The notes below the pieces were generated by a model. The model searched no databases. It saw only the letters and a list, made by a program, of their open reading frames with translations, and had not been told where the DNA came from. 64,000 nt of DNA from Albidovulum sp. bin36 (GTDB lineage Bacteria; Pseudomonadota; Alphaproteobacteria; Rhodobacterales; Rhodobacteraceae). Numbering within the stretch: position 1 is the stretch's first letter; each line of letters opens with the position of its first letter. The stretch lies in contig MPMP01000012.1 in assembly GCA_002238565.1 (NCBI GenBank), positions 1 to 64,000 on the forward strand, written 5' to 3'. Position numbers and translations under genes: made by a program. Shown one piece after another: positions 52,408 to 61,763 of the stretch.

Positions 52408-53310
52408 TCAGACTGCGCCAGCGCCCGACCGGAACCGTCTCGGCCTGACTAGGAAAAGCCCAATCAACATGAGCACCAGCGATGCCCAAATCCATCCCGA
52501 ATACTGTTCCTGGAGCAGGAATATCGACCAGAGAACGCCGAAAAGAGTTACCAAGTACGCGACCTGCGCTGAAAACACCGACCCGGCGTAGCCAACCAGC
52601 CACACATAGGAAGAATAGCCGAAAGCATTTAGGATCGACAATGCCAGCAACGCGAATTCCGGCCCCTGCCAGGCTGCCGTCAGGTCAACCCAATGTCCCG
52701 ATAGCAGAGCGAGCGGCCCGCATATGATCGCGCTAAACAGCGAAGCCCAGAATAGGATTTCCACCGGGCTAAGGCCTGATGTGCCGAATTTACCGATGAA
52801 GTTGGCTTCGATTCCGTAACAGATCGATGCTCCGGCAGCGACGAGAACAAATATCGCGGCATTCGGATCGGGCAAGCTGGAATCGGGGCCAAGCATAAGA
52901 AGAATCGCAGCCGCTCCGAAGAGAATTCCAAGCAAGCGCATCGCTTGAAATTTTTCCAGGCCTATCGCGAGGGCGATCGGAAATGCCATCATTGGAACCA
53001 GCGAAATTATTATCGACATTACGCCGGCCGGCAGATGATAGGCCGCCTTGTAGGCGCAAAACCCAGGTAGAATCGTGCCCGCGACGGCGATGAATACGCT
53101 CCTTGCGAGCCTGCGCCGGTCAAGCCCGCGAAATCCGCCTTGAAATAAAAGGAACAGTCCAAGCGCGACGCAAGAAAATACCGACTGCCAGAAAAGCAGG
53201 CCGAACTGCTGATGGCCGGAGGATACCGCTATCCGAGTTATCGGCATCGACAGCCCCCAAACCGCGCCCAGAGAAATTAATACGGCCCACGAAATTAGAT
53301 TGACTTGCAT
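52408..53310 (-). CDS. EamA/DMT-superfamily transporter
   Basis: 300 residues, ten hydrophobic segments in two EamA halves (SLGAVWGLSMPITRIAV at the start; second half from about residue 150, AAGASICYGIEANFIGKFG). Drug/metabolite transporters of this type export amino acids, metabolites or cations across the inner membrane. The ATG lies in front of a divergent CoA-transferase gene. Substrate cannot be assigned. Confidence 0.9.
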   Translation of the reverse strand: MQVNLISWAVLISLGAVWGLSMPITRIAVSSGHQQFGLLFWQSVFSCVALGLFLLFQGGFRGLDRRRLARSVFIAVAGTILPGFCAYKAAYHLPAGVMSIIISLVPMMAFPIALAIGLEKFQAMRLLGILFGAAAILLMLGPDSSLPDPNAAIFVLVAAGASICYGIEANFIGKFGTSGLSPVEILFWASLFSAIICGPLALLSGHWVDLTAAWQGPEFALLALSILNAFGYSSYVWLVGYAGSVFSAQVAYLVTLFGVLWSIFLLQEQYSGWIWASLVLMLIGLFLVRPRRFRSGAGAV

Positions 53311-53723
53311 CGTTGAAATGCCTGGATTCCATTCGATGTTCAGTGAACCACCGAAGTAGGGGATACAAGCTGCATTTTCAGTTCTCGGCGCTTCAGCCCC
53401 GACAGCCGGAACGTCCCTGAAGCTTCAGCCAGGCATTCTCCGCCTGCAATTCGACCGGATATTTCCTGATCGGGGCTAAATGATCGGAACGCTTCAAACT
53501 TTTTTGCCGCGGCTCGTTTCGCAACGGAAGCGAGCCGGGATTGGGACAACGCAGCCGGGATCATGCAAGGAATTCAGCGCCGATGCCGAACTGCGCAGGA
53601 CTTTGCCTGTTGCGGTCCGGATCGTCTTGCTTTTGAACATTGCCTGGCGAGTCTCTCTGGCGGTTCACATTCGACCTGTTTTTCTGTAGCTGCCGACTCG
53701 CTCGTCGGGCGGGAAAATTTATT
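53311..53723. other. Divergent promoter region
   Basis: About 410 bp between the DMT transporter and the CoA-transferase gene. It presumably holds both promoters. No gene or clear operator found. Confidence 0.4.
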
Positions 53724-54911
53724 ATGCGTGAATTCAAGCCTTTGCATGGCATTAGGGCGGTAGAGCTCAGCCATATGATAATGGGGCCGTCCTGCGGCAT
53801 GTTTTTGGCGTTTCTCGGCGCCGAAGTGATTAAAGTCGAGCCTCCGAGCGGCGACAAGACGCGAAGACTGACGGGCATGGGCGCATCCTTTTTTCCGTTG
53901 TTCAATCGGGGGAAGAAATCCGTTCAGGTCGATATCGAGACAAGCGAGGGCAAAGAGGCTCTTTACGCCCTGGTCGGCACGTCGGATGTCCTAGTCGAAA
54001 ATTTCCGGGACGCTTCGCTGGACCGCATGGGGATACGCCCGGACGACCTCAGGCGGAAATTCCCGAAGCTGATTTTCGTGTCTTGCAAGGGATTTCTTCG
54101 TGGCCCCTACGAGCATCGGCCCGCACTTGACGAAGTCGTGCAAATGGCCACGGGCCTGGCGTATATGACCGGGCCGCAAGGGCGGCCGCTACGCGTTGGA
54201 TCCTCGGCAAACGACATAATGGCCGGCCTATTCGGCGCCTGCGGAGTGCTGGGCGCTCTTCGCGAGCGAGATGCGACCGGCGAAGGGCGCGAGTTCAGGG
54301 TCGGGCTGTTCGAGAACAGCCTCCTGCTGGTTGCCCAGCACATGGTGCAATTCGCGTTGACCGGCATCGAGCCGCCGCCGATGCCCGACAAGATTTTCTC
54401 CTGGCCCGTATACGATGTCTTTCAAACCGGCGATGGAGTCGACATGTTCATTGGCGTCGTAACCGAAGGCCAGTGGGAGAAATTTTGCCGTCTGCTCGGC
54501 CTCGAGGAGTTCCTCGCCCACCCGGGCCTGCAAACGAAAGTCGCTCAAATTGAAGCTCGAACCTGGACGATGCCGATAATCCGGCGAGCCGTCGCGGAAA
54601 AAGACTCGAGCGAGCTTTCAAAGCTATTCGAGCAGCAGAGAATCCCCTTCGCCCCTATCGCGAAACCGTCCGAAATGTACGATGACCCGCATGTCAACCG
54701 CGAAGGCGGACTGATAGTTTCGAACTTGGAGGGCGGCTCGGCCTTTTCAGCCCCGGGCATGCCCTACGAAGTGGACGGACTCGCCGGTCGCGGCGATATG
54801 GACGTTCCCGCGCTTGGCGCCCACACTCGCGAGATTCTTGGCGGCCTCGGGCTGGACGGCGAAGCCATAAGGCGCGCGTCGGGGAAACGCGAATGCGGAG
54901 AGGAAAAATGA
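53724..54911 (+). CDS. CaiB/BaiF-type (class III) CoA-transferase
   Basis: 395 residues. IRAVELSHMIMGPSCGMFLA, FLGAEVIKVEPPSGD and LVENFRDASLDRMGI are standard class III motifs. The catalytic Asp is expected at Asp136 in RPALDEVVQMATG. The enzyme moves CoA from one acyl-CoA to a carboxylic acid. I choose ATG 53724 (GGGAAAA upstream), where homology starts; the frame is open to 53640. The stop overlaps the ATG of the lyase gene by 4 bp. With an HMG-CoA-lyase-like enzyme next to it, the pair probably activates a branched acid (for example a 3-hydroxy-3-methyl dicarboxylate such as citramalate or HMG) to its CoA ester and cleaves it. Confidence 0.9.
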   Translation: MREFKPLHGIRAVELSHMIMGPSCGMFLAFLGAEVIKVEPPSGDKTRRLTGMGASFFPLFNRGKKSVQVDIETSEGKEALYALVGTSDVLVENFRDASLDRMGIRPDDLRRKFPKLIFVSCKGFLRGPYEHRPALDEVVQMATGLAYMTGPQGRPLRVGSSANDIMAGLFGACGVLGALRERDATGEGREFRVGLFENSLLLVAQHMVQFALTGIEPPPMPDKIFSWPVYDVFQTGDGVDMFIGVVTEGQWEKFCRLLGLEEFLAHPGLQTKVAQIEARTWTMPIIRRAVAEKDSSELSKLFEQQRIPFAPIAKPSEMYDDPHVNREGGLIVSNLEGGSAFSAPGMPYEVDGLAGRGDMDVPALGAHTREILGGLGLDGEAIRRASGKRECGEEK

Positions 54912-55864
54912 ATCCTGGAATCCTTTATCCGGAAGGCAAAATTTGCCTGCGCGAACTCGGACTTCGAGACGGGCTTCAGCTTACTGCTTCGTGGCCGTCG
55001 ACCGAAGACAAGATTGAATGGATCGAACGCGAATGCAATGCCGGTATCAGGCACTTCGAAGTCGGCTCGTTCCTGCCGCGCGACCGATATCCCCAATTTG
55101 CCGATATCCGGGAACTGATCGATGCCGTCGCGCGGCTTCCCGGCGCGAAGTCTTCGGCCTTGACCATGAACGAGCGCGCCGTTCGGGACGCCCTCGCGAC
55201 GCGGGTCGACGAAATCGTGCTTGTCGTTTCCTCGACGGATGAACACAGCCTCGCCAACATCCGGCGAGGCAGGGAAGCGAGCATCGACCTGGTTCGGCAT
55301 GCCTGCAGCGAAAGAAACGCGGCTAATTCCGCCGCCACCGTAAATGCCGCGATCTCGATGGCGTTCGGGTGCTCCATCTCGGGCGCCGTCGACCCCGAGG
55401 ACGTGATCCGCGTCGCCGTTGCCTGCGCCGAGGCCGGCGCGGAAGTCATCGGGCTGGCGGATACGGTTGGCTTCGCTGGGCCGCGCCAGGTTCGGCAATT
55501 GTGCCGGATGGCGACTCGCGCCCTGCCCGGCATTCCCCTGATAATTCATCTGCATGATACTCGGGGCACCGGCATCGCGAACGCGGCCGCCGCTCTGGAC
55601 GAAGGCGTAGGAATTTTGGACGGCACTCTCGGCGGCTTGGGAGGCTGCCCTTTCGCGCCGGGCGCAACCGGGAACGTCTCGATCGAAGATCTCGTGTTTC
55701 TCTGCGAAAGACAGGGATTCGATACCGGCGTCGATCTGGAAGCGCTAATCGAAGCGCGCCGCATTCTCGCGCGGTCCATGCCGGGCGAATCCTTGCACGG
55801 ATCTTTGGCGCGAGCGGGCGTTCCGTCGAATATTCCATGGCGAGCGGCTGAAGCGACTTGGTGA
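54908..55864 (+). CDS. HMG-CoA lyase-like enzyme
   Basis: 318 residues, HMGL-like TIM barrel. LRELGLRDGLQ (14-24) supplies the catalytic Arg and the metal-binding Asp21; IIHLHDTRGTG provides the HxH metal ligands; GGLGGCPFAPGATGN is the active-site loop with the catalytic Cys. HMG-CoA lyase cleaves HMG-CoA to acetoacetate and acetyl-CoA; relatives cleave citramalyl-CoA-like substrates. ATG 54908 has AGAGGAAAA upstream and overlaps the CoA-transferase stop. The gene pair is a complete activation-cleavage unit. Confidence 0.9.
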   Translation: MNPGILYPEGKICLRELGLRDGLQLTASWPSTEDKIEWIERECNAGIRHFEVGSFLPRDRYPQFADIRELIDAVARLPGAKSSALTMNERAVRDALATRVDEIVLVVSSTDEHSLANIRRGREASIDLVRHACSERNAANSAATVNAAISMAFGCSISGAVDPEDVIRVAVACAEAGAEVIGLADTVGFAGPRQVRQLCRMATRALPGIPLIIHLHDTRGTGIANAAAALDEGVGILDGTLGGLGGCPFAPGATGNVSIEDLVFLCERQGFDTGVDLEALIEARRILARSMPGESLHGSLARAGVPSNIPWRAAEATW

Positions 55865-56059
55865 ATCCCGCTTGCCTGCCGCCTGCGGGCGATCGTCGGC
55901 GACTATACCTTGGCCATTAGCGCCCGGATTGCGGTTGCGTTGATTATCGGCGCAATGCTATCGTAATTGCCTGAGTGAATTTCGTTCGGGTAAGCGTCGT
56001 ATCGAAGACAAGCTGGCAAAGATCCCAATTGGAAAATTGAAAACGGAGGCGAATGTTAA

Positions 56060-57100
56060 ATGAATTCAGGAATTAGGAATGTTGCGGCAGGCGCAGCGAT
56101 TCTGGCCGCATCGTCGGCCTGGGCGGCGGACGAGGGCCTAGTGGTACTGGACTGGCCGTCGTACGATGATGAATTTCTCTTTCCGGGCTACATCGAAAAG
56201 CACGGAGATATGCCGTCATTCTCTATGTTCGGAGAAGAAGAGGAGGCTTTTCAGAAACTTAGAGCCGGCTTCAAGGCCGATTTGGCGCATCCATGCTCGC
56301 AGTCGGTTTCCAAATGGCGGGAAGCCGGCGTTATCGAGCCGTTCGATCCGAGCAGAATCGAGCGATGGGACGACGTGAACGCAGCCGTCAAGGAGGCATT
56401 CAATTTCGACGACGGCTACTATCTGGTGCCGGCCGACTGGGGAACGACTTCCCTGACCTACAGGGCGGATTTGGTCGACGAATCGGAAGTGCAGAGCCTG
56501 CAGGTGTTCCTGGACCCGGAATACGCCGGACGCGTGTCGATCGGCGACAATGTCGACGATGCCTACGCCCTGGCATACCTCGCGGTCGGACAGACGGATT
56601 GGACAAAGGCCACCGAGGAGGACTTTCAGAAGGCTTCCGACTGGCTAAGGCAAGCGCACCAAAACGTTCGCGCCTATTGGGTGGACGGAGCCGAGCTGGC
56701 CCAATTGATGGGCAGCGGCGAAGTGCTGATTTCCTGGGCGTGGAACGAAACCGCCGTTACCATGTCGGCGGACGGGCACAACGTGGTTTCAAACAGGGAA
56801 ACGATCGAAGGATCTTCGGACTGGTTCTGCGGCTACGCCAACGTTTCCAATCAAGCCAACGACGAAGCGAAGGCCTACGACTTCATAAATGCCTGGATGG
56901 AGCCGCGCGTTGCGGACTACCTTGTGAATGTGTGGGGATACGGCCACGGAAACGCTACCGCTATGGCCGATCTCGGCGACGACGCGATCAATGTAGGCTT
57001 GGGCGAAGTCAGTGTGCCGGTACTGTCCCAGGTGCCGATGGATCATAATTTGCGCGAAAGAATGATCGCCGAATTCGAAGTAATCAAAGCCGGCTTCTAG
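56060..57100 (+). CDS. Polyamine-type ABC importer solute-binding protein (PotD/PotF-like)
   Basis: 346 residues with a signal peptide (VAAGAAILAASSAWAA, cleaved near residue 23). Mature fold of spermidine/putrescine-binding proteins: LVVLDWPSYDDEFLFPGYIE, a variation of the usual NWxxY start; PADWGTTSLTYRADLV; GEVLISWAWNETAVTM; AYDFINAWMEPRVADYLVN. GGAGGCG precedes ATG 56060. It heads a Pot-type importer in which an aminotransferase gene lies between binding protein and permeases. The ligand is an amine or amino acid; which one is open. Confidence 0.9.
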   Translation: MNSGIRNVAAGAAILAASSAWAADEGLVVLDWPSYDDEFLFPGYIEKHGDMPSFSMFGEEEEAFQKLRAGFKADLAHPCSQSVSKWREAGVIEPFDPSRIERWDDVNAAVKEAFNFDDGYYLVPADWGTTSLTYRADLVDESEVQSLQVFLDPEYAGRVSIGDNVDDAYALAYLAVGQTDWTKATEEDFQKASDWLRQAHQNVRAYWVDGAELAQLMGSGEVLISWAWNETAVTMSADGHNVVSNRETIEGSSDWFCGYANVSNQANDEAKAYDFINAWMEPRVADYLVNVWGYGHGNATAMADLGDDAINVGLGEVSVPVLSQVPMDHNLRERMIAEFEVIKAGF

Positions 57101-57156
57101 CCGACGGCTTCGCGGCGCGGCTTGCGAAGTCCATTGCGCGGGCCGCGCAGCCGCCA

Positions 57157-57173
57157 CTGCCGCGAAGCGGCGG
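57157..57173 (+). promoter_or_regulatory. GC-rich hairpin after the binding-protein gene
   Basis: GCCGC-GAA-GCGGC (57159-57171), extended by further C-G pairs on both sides, in a very GC-rich stretch 60 bp after the stop. No T-run. Comparable in position to hairpins at 9800, 40092 and 45704. Confidence 0.45.
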
Positions 57174-57218
57174 CGGCGGCGGTGCCACTCGAAGCGAATT
57201 TTGCCGGGAGCGAATAGA

Positions 57219-58619
57219 ATGACAGAGGGATCCACGGCCGTTGCAACGGAACGCGCCTGGGAATGCGACCGCGACCATAGCCTTCATCCATGGACGCATT
57301 TCGACAGCTTTCGAACCGAAGGGGCGCAAATGGTCGTGTCGGCCGGCAGCGGGTGCTTTCTGGAGGACTCGAGCGGAAAGCGATATCTTGATGCCGTCGG
57401 CGGCCTTTGGTGCACCAATATCGGCCTCGGGCGCGACGACATGGCCGAGGCCATATCCGAGCAGGTGCGGAAGCTCGCCTACGCCTCGACATTCGTCGAC
57501 ATGACGAACGGGCCGGCGGCTCTTCTTGCTGCGAAAATCGCGGAGCTCGCGCCGAGCGGGCTTGAGCGCGTCATGTTCTCCACGGGCGGCTCCACCGCCG
57601 TCGACAGCGCGTTCCGCCTCGTGCAATTCTACCAGAGCTGCGCGGGACGGCCCGGAAAATCGCACGTCATCGCTCGAGAAAACGCCTATCACGGCTCCAC
57701 CTTCGCGGCCATGTCGCTCGGAAAGCGGCAAGGAGACAGGGCTCCGGAATTCCGCTACCTGACGGACACCGTGCACCACGTTTCCGCGCCGAACGCATAC
57801 CGTCGCCCGGACGGCGTGCCCGAGGACGAATTCGTCGACTGGCTCGTGGACGAGTTCGAGGCCAAGATCGCCGAGATCGGCGCGGAACGCCTGGGAGCGT
57901 TTTTCGCGGAGCCGATCATGGGAGCGGGCGGAGTCATCGTGCCGCCCGACGGCTACATGGAGCGCATGTGGCAAGTTTGCCGCAAGCACGAAATCCTTTT
58001 CGTTTCAGACGAGGTAGTCACAGCGTTCGGGCGCCTAGGGCACTGGTTCGCGTCCGAATCCGAATTCGGCATCGTGCCCGACATTATTTGCTCCGCCAAA
58101 GGCTTGTCGTCCGGCTACCTTCCGATCGGCGCGACGATTTATTCCGAGCGCATTCACGATGTCATTTCCACGGGAGACCGCGACCGGGCCTATACGAGCG
58201 GCTTCACCTATTCAGGCCATCCCGTCTGCTGCGCGGCCGCATTGAAGAACATCGAAATCCTCGAGAGCGAAGGAATTCTCGAAAACGCTAAGAGCGTCGG
58301 AGCCTACTTTGAACAGCAGCTGCGGGAGCTTCTCGAGCTGCCGATCGTCGGCGACGTTCGCGGACGTAAAATGATGATGTGCATAGAGAACGTTAGGAAC
58401 AAGGAAACCAAGGAACTGTTTCCTGCAGACATCAATATCGGCAAGAGGATTACGAGCGTTTGCGAAGAGCTCGGCCTGATCGTCCGCCCGCTCGGACATT
58501 TGAACGTTATGTCGCCGCCGCTCGTGCTTACGCGGAGCCAAGTCGATTTTATCGCGGATACTCTCGGCAAAGCCATTCGCCGGGTTTCGGACGATCTCGC
58601 CCGAGAGGGCGCCGTTTAG
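57219..58619 (+). CDS. Class III PLP-dependent omega-aminotransferase
   Basis: 466 residues. Pyridoxal-phosphate aminotransferase of class III: YLDAVGGLWCTNIGLGRDDM at the N-terminus, MFSTGGSTAVDSAFRLVQFY, FAEPIMGAGGVIVPPDGY, ILFVSDEVVTAFGRLGHWF with the PLP-binding Asp, and CSAKGLSSGYLPIGA with the Schiff-base Lys294. Such enzymes move the amino group of putrescine, beta-alanine, taurine or similar to pyruvate or 2-oxoglutarate. ATG 57219 (GGGAGCG upstream) is preferred over TTG 57201. Being inside the polyamine-type importer operon, it very likely uses the imported amine. Confidence 0.92.
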   Translation: MTEGSTAVATERAWECDRDHSLHPWTHFDSFRTEGAQMVVSAGSGCFLEDSSGKRYLDAVGGLWCTNIGLGRDDMAEAISEQVRKLAYASTFVDMTNGPAALLAAKIAELAPSGLERVMFSTGGSTAVDSAFRLVQFYQSCAGRPGKSHVIARENAYHGSTFAAMSLGKRQGDRAPEFRYLTDTVHHVSAPNAYRRPDGVPEDEFVDWLVDEFEAKIAEIGAERLGAFFAEPIMGAGGVIVPPDGYMERMWQVCRKHEILFVSDEVVTAFGRLGHWFASESEFGIVPDIICSAKGLSSGYLPIGATIYSERIHDVISTGDRDRAYTSGFTYSGHPVCCAAALKNIEILESEGILENAKSVGAYFEQQLRELLELPIVGDVRGRKMMMCIENVRNKETKELFPADINIGKRITSVCEELGLIVRPLGHLNVMSPPLVLTRSQVDFIADTLGKAIRRVSDDLAREGAV

Positions 58620-58838
58620 CCCGGCGCGGACCGTCGTCGGACGAGGACGGGCATCCGGATGTCCGGAGCGGTGAAGCCGCCAAATCTTCCCGCCTGCGAC
58701 GGCGCGCTGCATTCAGGCTCCGAGCGCAGAACCGCGGCATATCGCGATCGACTTCGCGAACCGGCGCCCCCGCGACAGCTTGCGGAAACGGCCCCCCGGC
58801 GGACGAGAAAGAGATTGACGACATATTGAAGCAGCAGC

Positions 58839-59726
58839 ATGCCGAACTCGAGTAGATTTGCCAAATGGCGCCGATCCGAGGCCTTCCGCGGCCTTGCGCT
58901 GGCTAGCCCGCCTTTCCTCTACGCTCTAACCATGCTGGCGGCGCCGCTTGCCGCTGTCGTACTGTTCAGCTTCTGGACCCAGGACTACCTTACTCTCGAC
59001 CGCACGCCGACCTGGAACAACTACAAGACCGCATGGACGGAAGCCATTTACCAGGCCTTGATGCTTCGTTCGCTCAAAGTGTCGGCGCTGGTTACGGCTG
59101 CAACCGTAATTCTTTCATTTCCGATAGCGTACTACGTATCCTTCCGCGTGTCCCCTAGGCGCAAGACTCTTTGGATTTTCCTGATCACGATTCCGTTTTG
59201 GACCAGCTATTTGATGAGGATTTTCCTTTGGAAAGTGATTTTGGGATACAACGGCGTCGTCAACGGGTCGCTTATGGGGCTCGGATTGATCGAGGAGCCG
59301 CTGACATTCATCCTGTACAACCAGAATGCCGTGATTCTGACGCTCAGCCATGCCTGGGCCCCGTTCGCCATTCTTCCGATATTCGTCGCCCTCGAGAGAA
59401 TCGATCGATCCCTGCTTGAGGCGTCCGAGGATCTCGGCGACGGTCCCGTTCGGCGATTTTTCCGCGTCACTCTCCCGCTTGCCATGCCGGGCGTCCTGGC
59501 CGCCGCCGTCATCGTGTTCATTCCCACGATCGGAGACTACGTCACCCCGAGGCTTGTCGGCGGACCCAACGGCCTCCTGATCGCGAACATGATCGAGCTG
59601 CAATTCAAGAAGGCCAACAATGCCCCGCTGGGAGCCGCGCTCGCAATTTCGGCAATGCTCATCGTTACGATTATTTCGATCATCTTCCTCTGGCTGAATC
59701 GCCGCTACATACGGAGCCGCGCCTAA
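58839..59726 (+). CDS. Polyamine-type ABC importer permease (PotB/PotH-like)
   Basis: 295 residues with six helices. YALTMLAAPLAAVVLFSFWT at the N-terminus, PFWTSYLMRIFLWKVILGYN, and the EAA motif LLEASEDLGDGPVRRFFRVT, then LPLAMPG. The gene starts 219 bp after the aminotransferase and its stop overlaps the next permease start by one base (TAATG). The 219-bp gap may hold an internal signal, but none is clear. Confidence 0.92.
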   Translation: MPNSSRFAKWRRSEAFRGLALASPPFLYALTMLAAPLAAVVLFSFWTQDYLTLDRTPTWNNYKTAWTEAIYQALMLRSLKVSALVTAATVILSFPIAYYVSFRVSPRRKTLWIFLITIPFWTSYLMRIFLWKVILGYNGVVNGSLMGLGLIEEPLTFILYNQNAVILTLSHAWAPFAILPIFVALERIDRSLLEASEDLGDGPVRRFFRVTLPLAMPGVLAAAVIVFIPTIGDYVTPRLVGGPNGLLIANMIELQFKKANNAPLGAALAISAMLIVTIISIIFLWLNRRYIRSRA

Positions 59727-60538
59727 TGCGCCGAAAGTCGGGAGCGCTTGCCGTCTACGCGGCCGCCTTCCTTGTATTTCTTTATGCGCCCGCCATCCTC
59801 CTGCCGGTATTCGCATTTAACGATAGCAAGATCATTGCGTTTCCGCTGAGCGGTTTTACGCTGGAATGGTTCCGCCAAATCCTAGGAGCCGACGCGCTTC
59901 ACGACGCAACTCTCAACAGCCTGTTCATCGCGATGACAACCGCGGTTCTGGCGACGGCGCTCGGCACATTCGCGGCAAGAGCCGCCACGCGCTACAAGTT
60001 TCCCGCCAAGGCCGGAATCATGGGCCTGGTCATGACGCCTCTCGTCCTGCCGGAAATCATTGTCGGCGTTTCGCTGCTGGTTGCGATACTCCAGCTGGGC
60101 ATGGAATTGTCGTTATTTACGATCATTCTAGGTCATGTCCTGATCTGCACGCCCTTTTCCGCGGCGATTCTTGGATCTGCGTTCCAGAATCTGGACAACA
60201 GCCTGGAAGAGGCTTCTATCGACCTCGGCCGCTCGCGATTCGACACGTTTCGGCTTATAACCCTGCCGCTGGTGCTGCCGGGAGTTCTGGCTAGCCTGCT
60301 TGTGTCATTCACGATTTCTCTCGATGAATTCATCATCGCCTTTTTCCTTGCCGGAAACGAAACGACGCTTCCGATCTATATCTGGGGACAGCTGAGATTC
60401 CCGCAAAAGATTCCTACCCTGATGGCCGTCGGCACGGTTCTCCTCGCGGCGTCGCTGACGCTCCTGGCGACCGCGGAGTTCTTGCGGCGCAGCAGCATCC
60501 GGCGGACGGGAGCGGATGCCGCGAAAGGATTGATGTGA
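59726..60538 (+). CDS. Polyamine-type ABC importer permease (PotC/PotI-like)
   Basis: 270 residues with six helices. FLYAPAILLPVFAFNDSKII, GFTLEWFRQIL (conserved at this place in PotC proteins), and the EAA loop SLEEASIDLGRSRFDTFRLI, then TLPLVLPG. Forms the permease dimer with the preceding PotB-like protein. One-base overlap upstream and 4-bp overlap with the ATPase gene downstream show a tight operon. Confidence 0.92.
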   Translation: MRRKSGALAVYAAAFLVFLYAPAILLPVFAFNDSKIIAFPLSGFTLEWFRQILGADALHDATLNSLFIAMTTAVLATALGTFAARAATRYKFPAKAGIMGLVMTPLVLPEIIVGVSLLVAILQLGMELSLFTIILGHVLICTPFSAAILGSAFQNLDNSLEEASIDLGRSRFDTFRLITLPLVLPGVLASLLVSFTISLDEFIIAFFLAGNETTLPIYIWGQLRFPQKIPTLMAVGTVLLAASLTLLATAEFLRRSSIRRTGADAAKGLM

Positions 60539-61623
60539 GAAACGCCATGATACGCATCAACTGCGTTAGCAAGCGCTTCGGCGACATTAGAGCTCTGGAC
60601 GAGGTATCGGCGGAAATCCATGAGTCCGAATTCTTTTCCCTTCTCGGTCCTTCCGGCTGCGGAAAGACAACCTTGCTGCGCATGATCGCGGGTTTCGACG
60701 AGCCTTCGGAAGGCGAGATTTTCATCGACGGCAAGTCCATGGACGGAGTTCCGCCGAATCGGCGCCCGACCAACATGGTGTTCCAGAGCTACGCCATATT
60801 CCCGCATTTGAACGTTGCCGAAAACGTCGCGTACGGGCTTCACGCGCGAAAGGGAACCAGAGTCGAAATTCGCCGGCAAGTAGCCGAAACCTTGGACATG
60901 GTCGGGTTGGCGGGCTTTGAGGACCGGCAGCCCCACGCGCTTTCGGGCGGTCAGAAACAGCGGGTCGCGCTGGCTCGCGCGCTCATACTGAAGCCGAAAG
61001 TGCTTCTGCTCGACGAGCCGCTTTCCGCCCTCGACCGCCAGCTGCGCGAGCAGATGCAAACCGAATTGCGGCACTTGCAGCGGGCCGTGGGCATCACTTT
61101 CGTTTTCGTTACCCACGATCAGGAAGAAGCGCTGACCATGTCGGATCGGATAGCCGTGATATTCGAAGGAAAAGTCGCGCAGCTCGACAGCCCGCTCGAA
61201 CTTTACCGACGGCCCGTGACCAAGCGCGTCGGCGAATTCATCGGAGTCATGAATTTTCTCGGAGCGCGCCTGCTGGCCGAAGAGTCCGGCGGCTACGAAG
61301 TGGAGGTGGAAGGCCTCGGCAGAGTCAAGGTTCCGAAGCGCCAGGCTCCCGGCGGCGTTTCGGGATCGCGGCTGACCGCCGGCATCAGGCCGGAAATGCT
61401 GACTCTGGAATTTGACGATGCCGAAATTCCAGGGCGCCGCGCGAACGGGAAGGTTGTCGACACGCAGTATCTGGGCGACATGACCTACTACGAGATCGCT
61501 CTCGAGGGAATCGGCAAGCCGCTAACGCTTTCAATGCGGAACACCGCCGACCGGCCGATACTGGAACCCGGAACGGCCGCGAAGGTTCGCTGGGGGCCCG
61601 ATTCCGTGCTCCTGCTGAATTGA
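60535..61623 (+). CDS. Polyamine-type ABC importer ATPase (PotA/PotG-like)
   Basis: 362 residues. Walker A GPSGCGKTT (38-46), Q-loop NMVFQSYAIFPHLN, signature LSGGQKQRVALARAL, Walker B KVLLLDEPLSALD, switch His in FVTHDQEEALTMSD. The C-terminal 120 residues form the TOBE regulatory domain. GTG 60535 overlaps the permease stop as GTGA and has AAAGGA upstream; ATG 60547 is the alternative. Last gene of the importer operon. This importer, unlike the sugar-type one at 38-41 kb, has its own ATPase. Confidence 0.95.
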   Translation: MRNAMIRINCVSKRFGDIRALDEVSAEIHESEFFSLLGPSGCGKTTLLRMIAGFDEPSEGEIFIDGKSMDGVPPNRRPTNMVFQSYAIFPHLNVAENVAYGLHARKGTRVEIRRQVAETLDMVGLAGFEDRQPHALSGGQKQRVALARALILKPKVLLLDEPLSALDRQLREQMQTELRHLQRAVGITFVFVTHDQEEALTMSDRIAVIFEGKVAQLDSPLELYRRPVTKRVGEFIGVMNFLGARLLAEESGGYEVEVEGLGRVKVPKRQAPGGVSGSRLTAGIRPEMLTLEFDDAEIPGRRANGKVVDTQYLGDMTYYEIALEGIGKPLTLSMRNTADRPILEPGTAAKVRWGPDSVLLLN

Positions 61624-61763
61624 AGCGCGCTGAGAATACCGACCGCGCCAATAGTGAATTCGCGGATGCGGCCGCCTTGCGGGCCGGAATCCAACTTAAT
61701 TATGGAATTCCGGATTCAAGGCGGCTATGATTCATCCGAAAGAGTATTGACCGAGGCAGGCGC

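Noticed and set aside
53340-53564. 74-codon frame in the promoter region between the DMT and CoA-transferase genes
   Set aside because: No ribosome site, no recognisable family, and its position fits a divergent promoter region.
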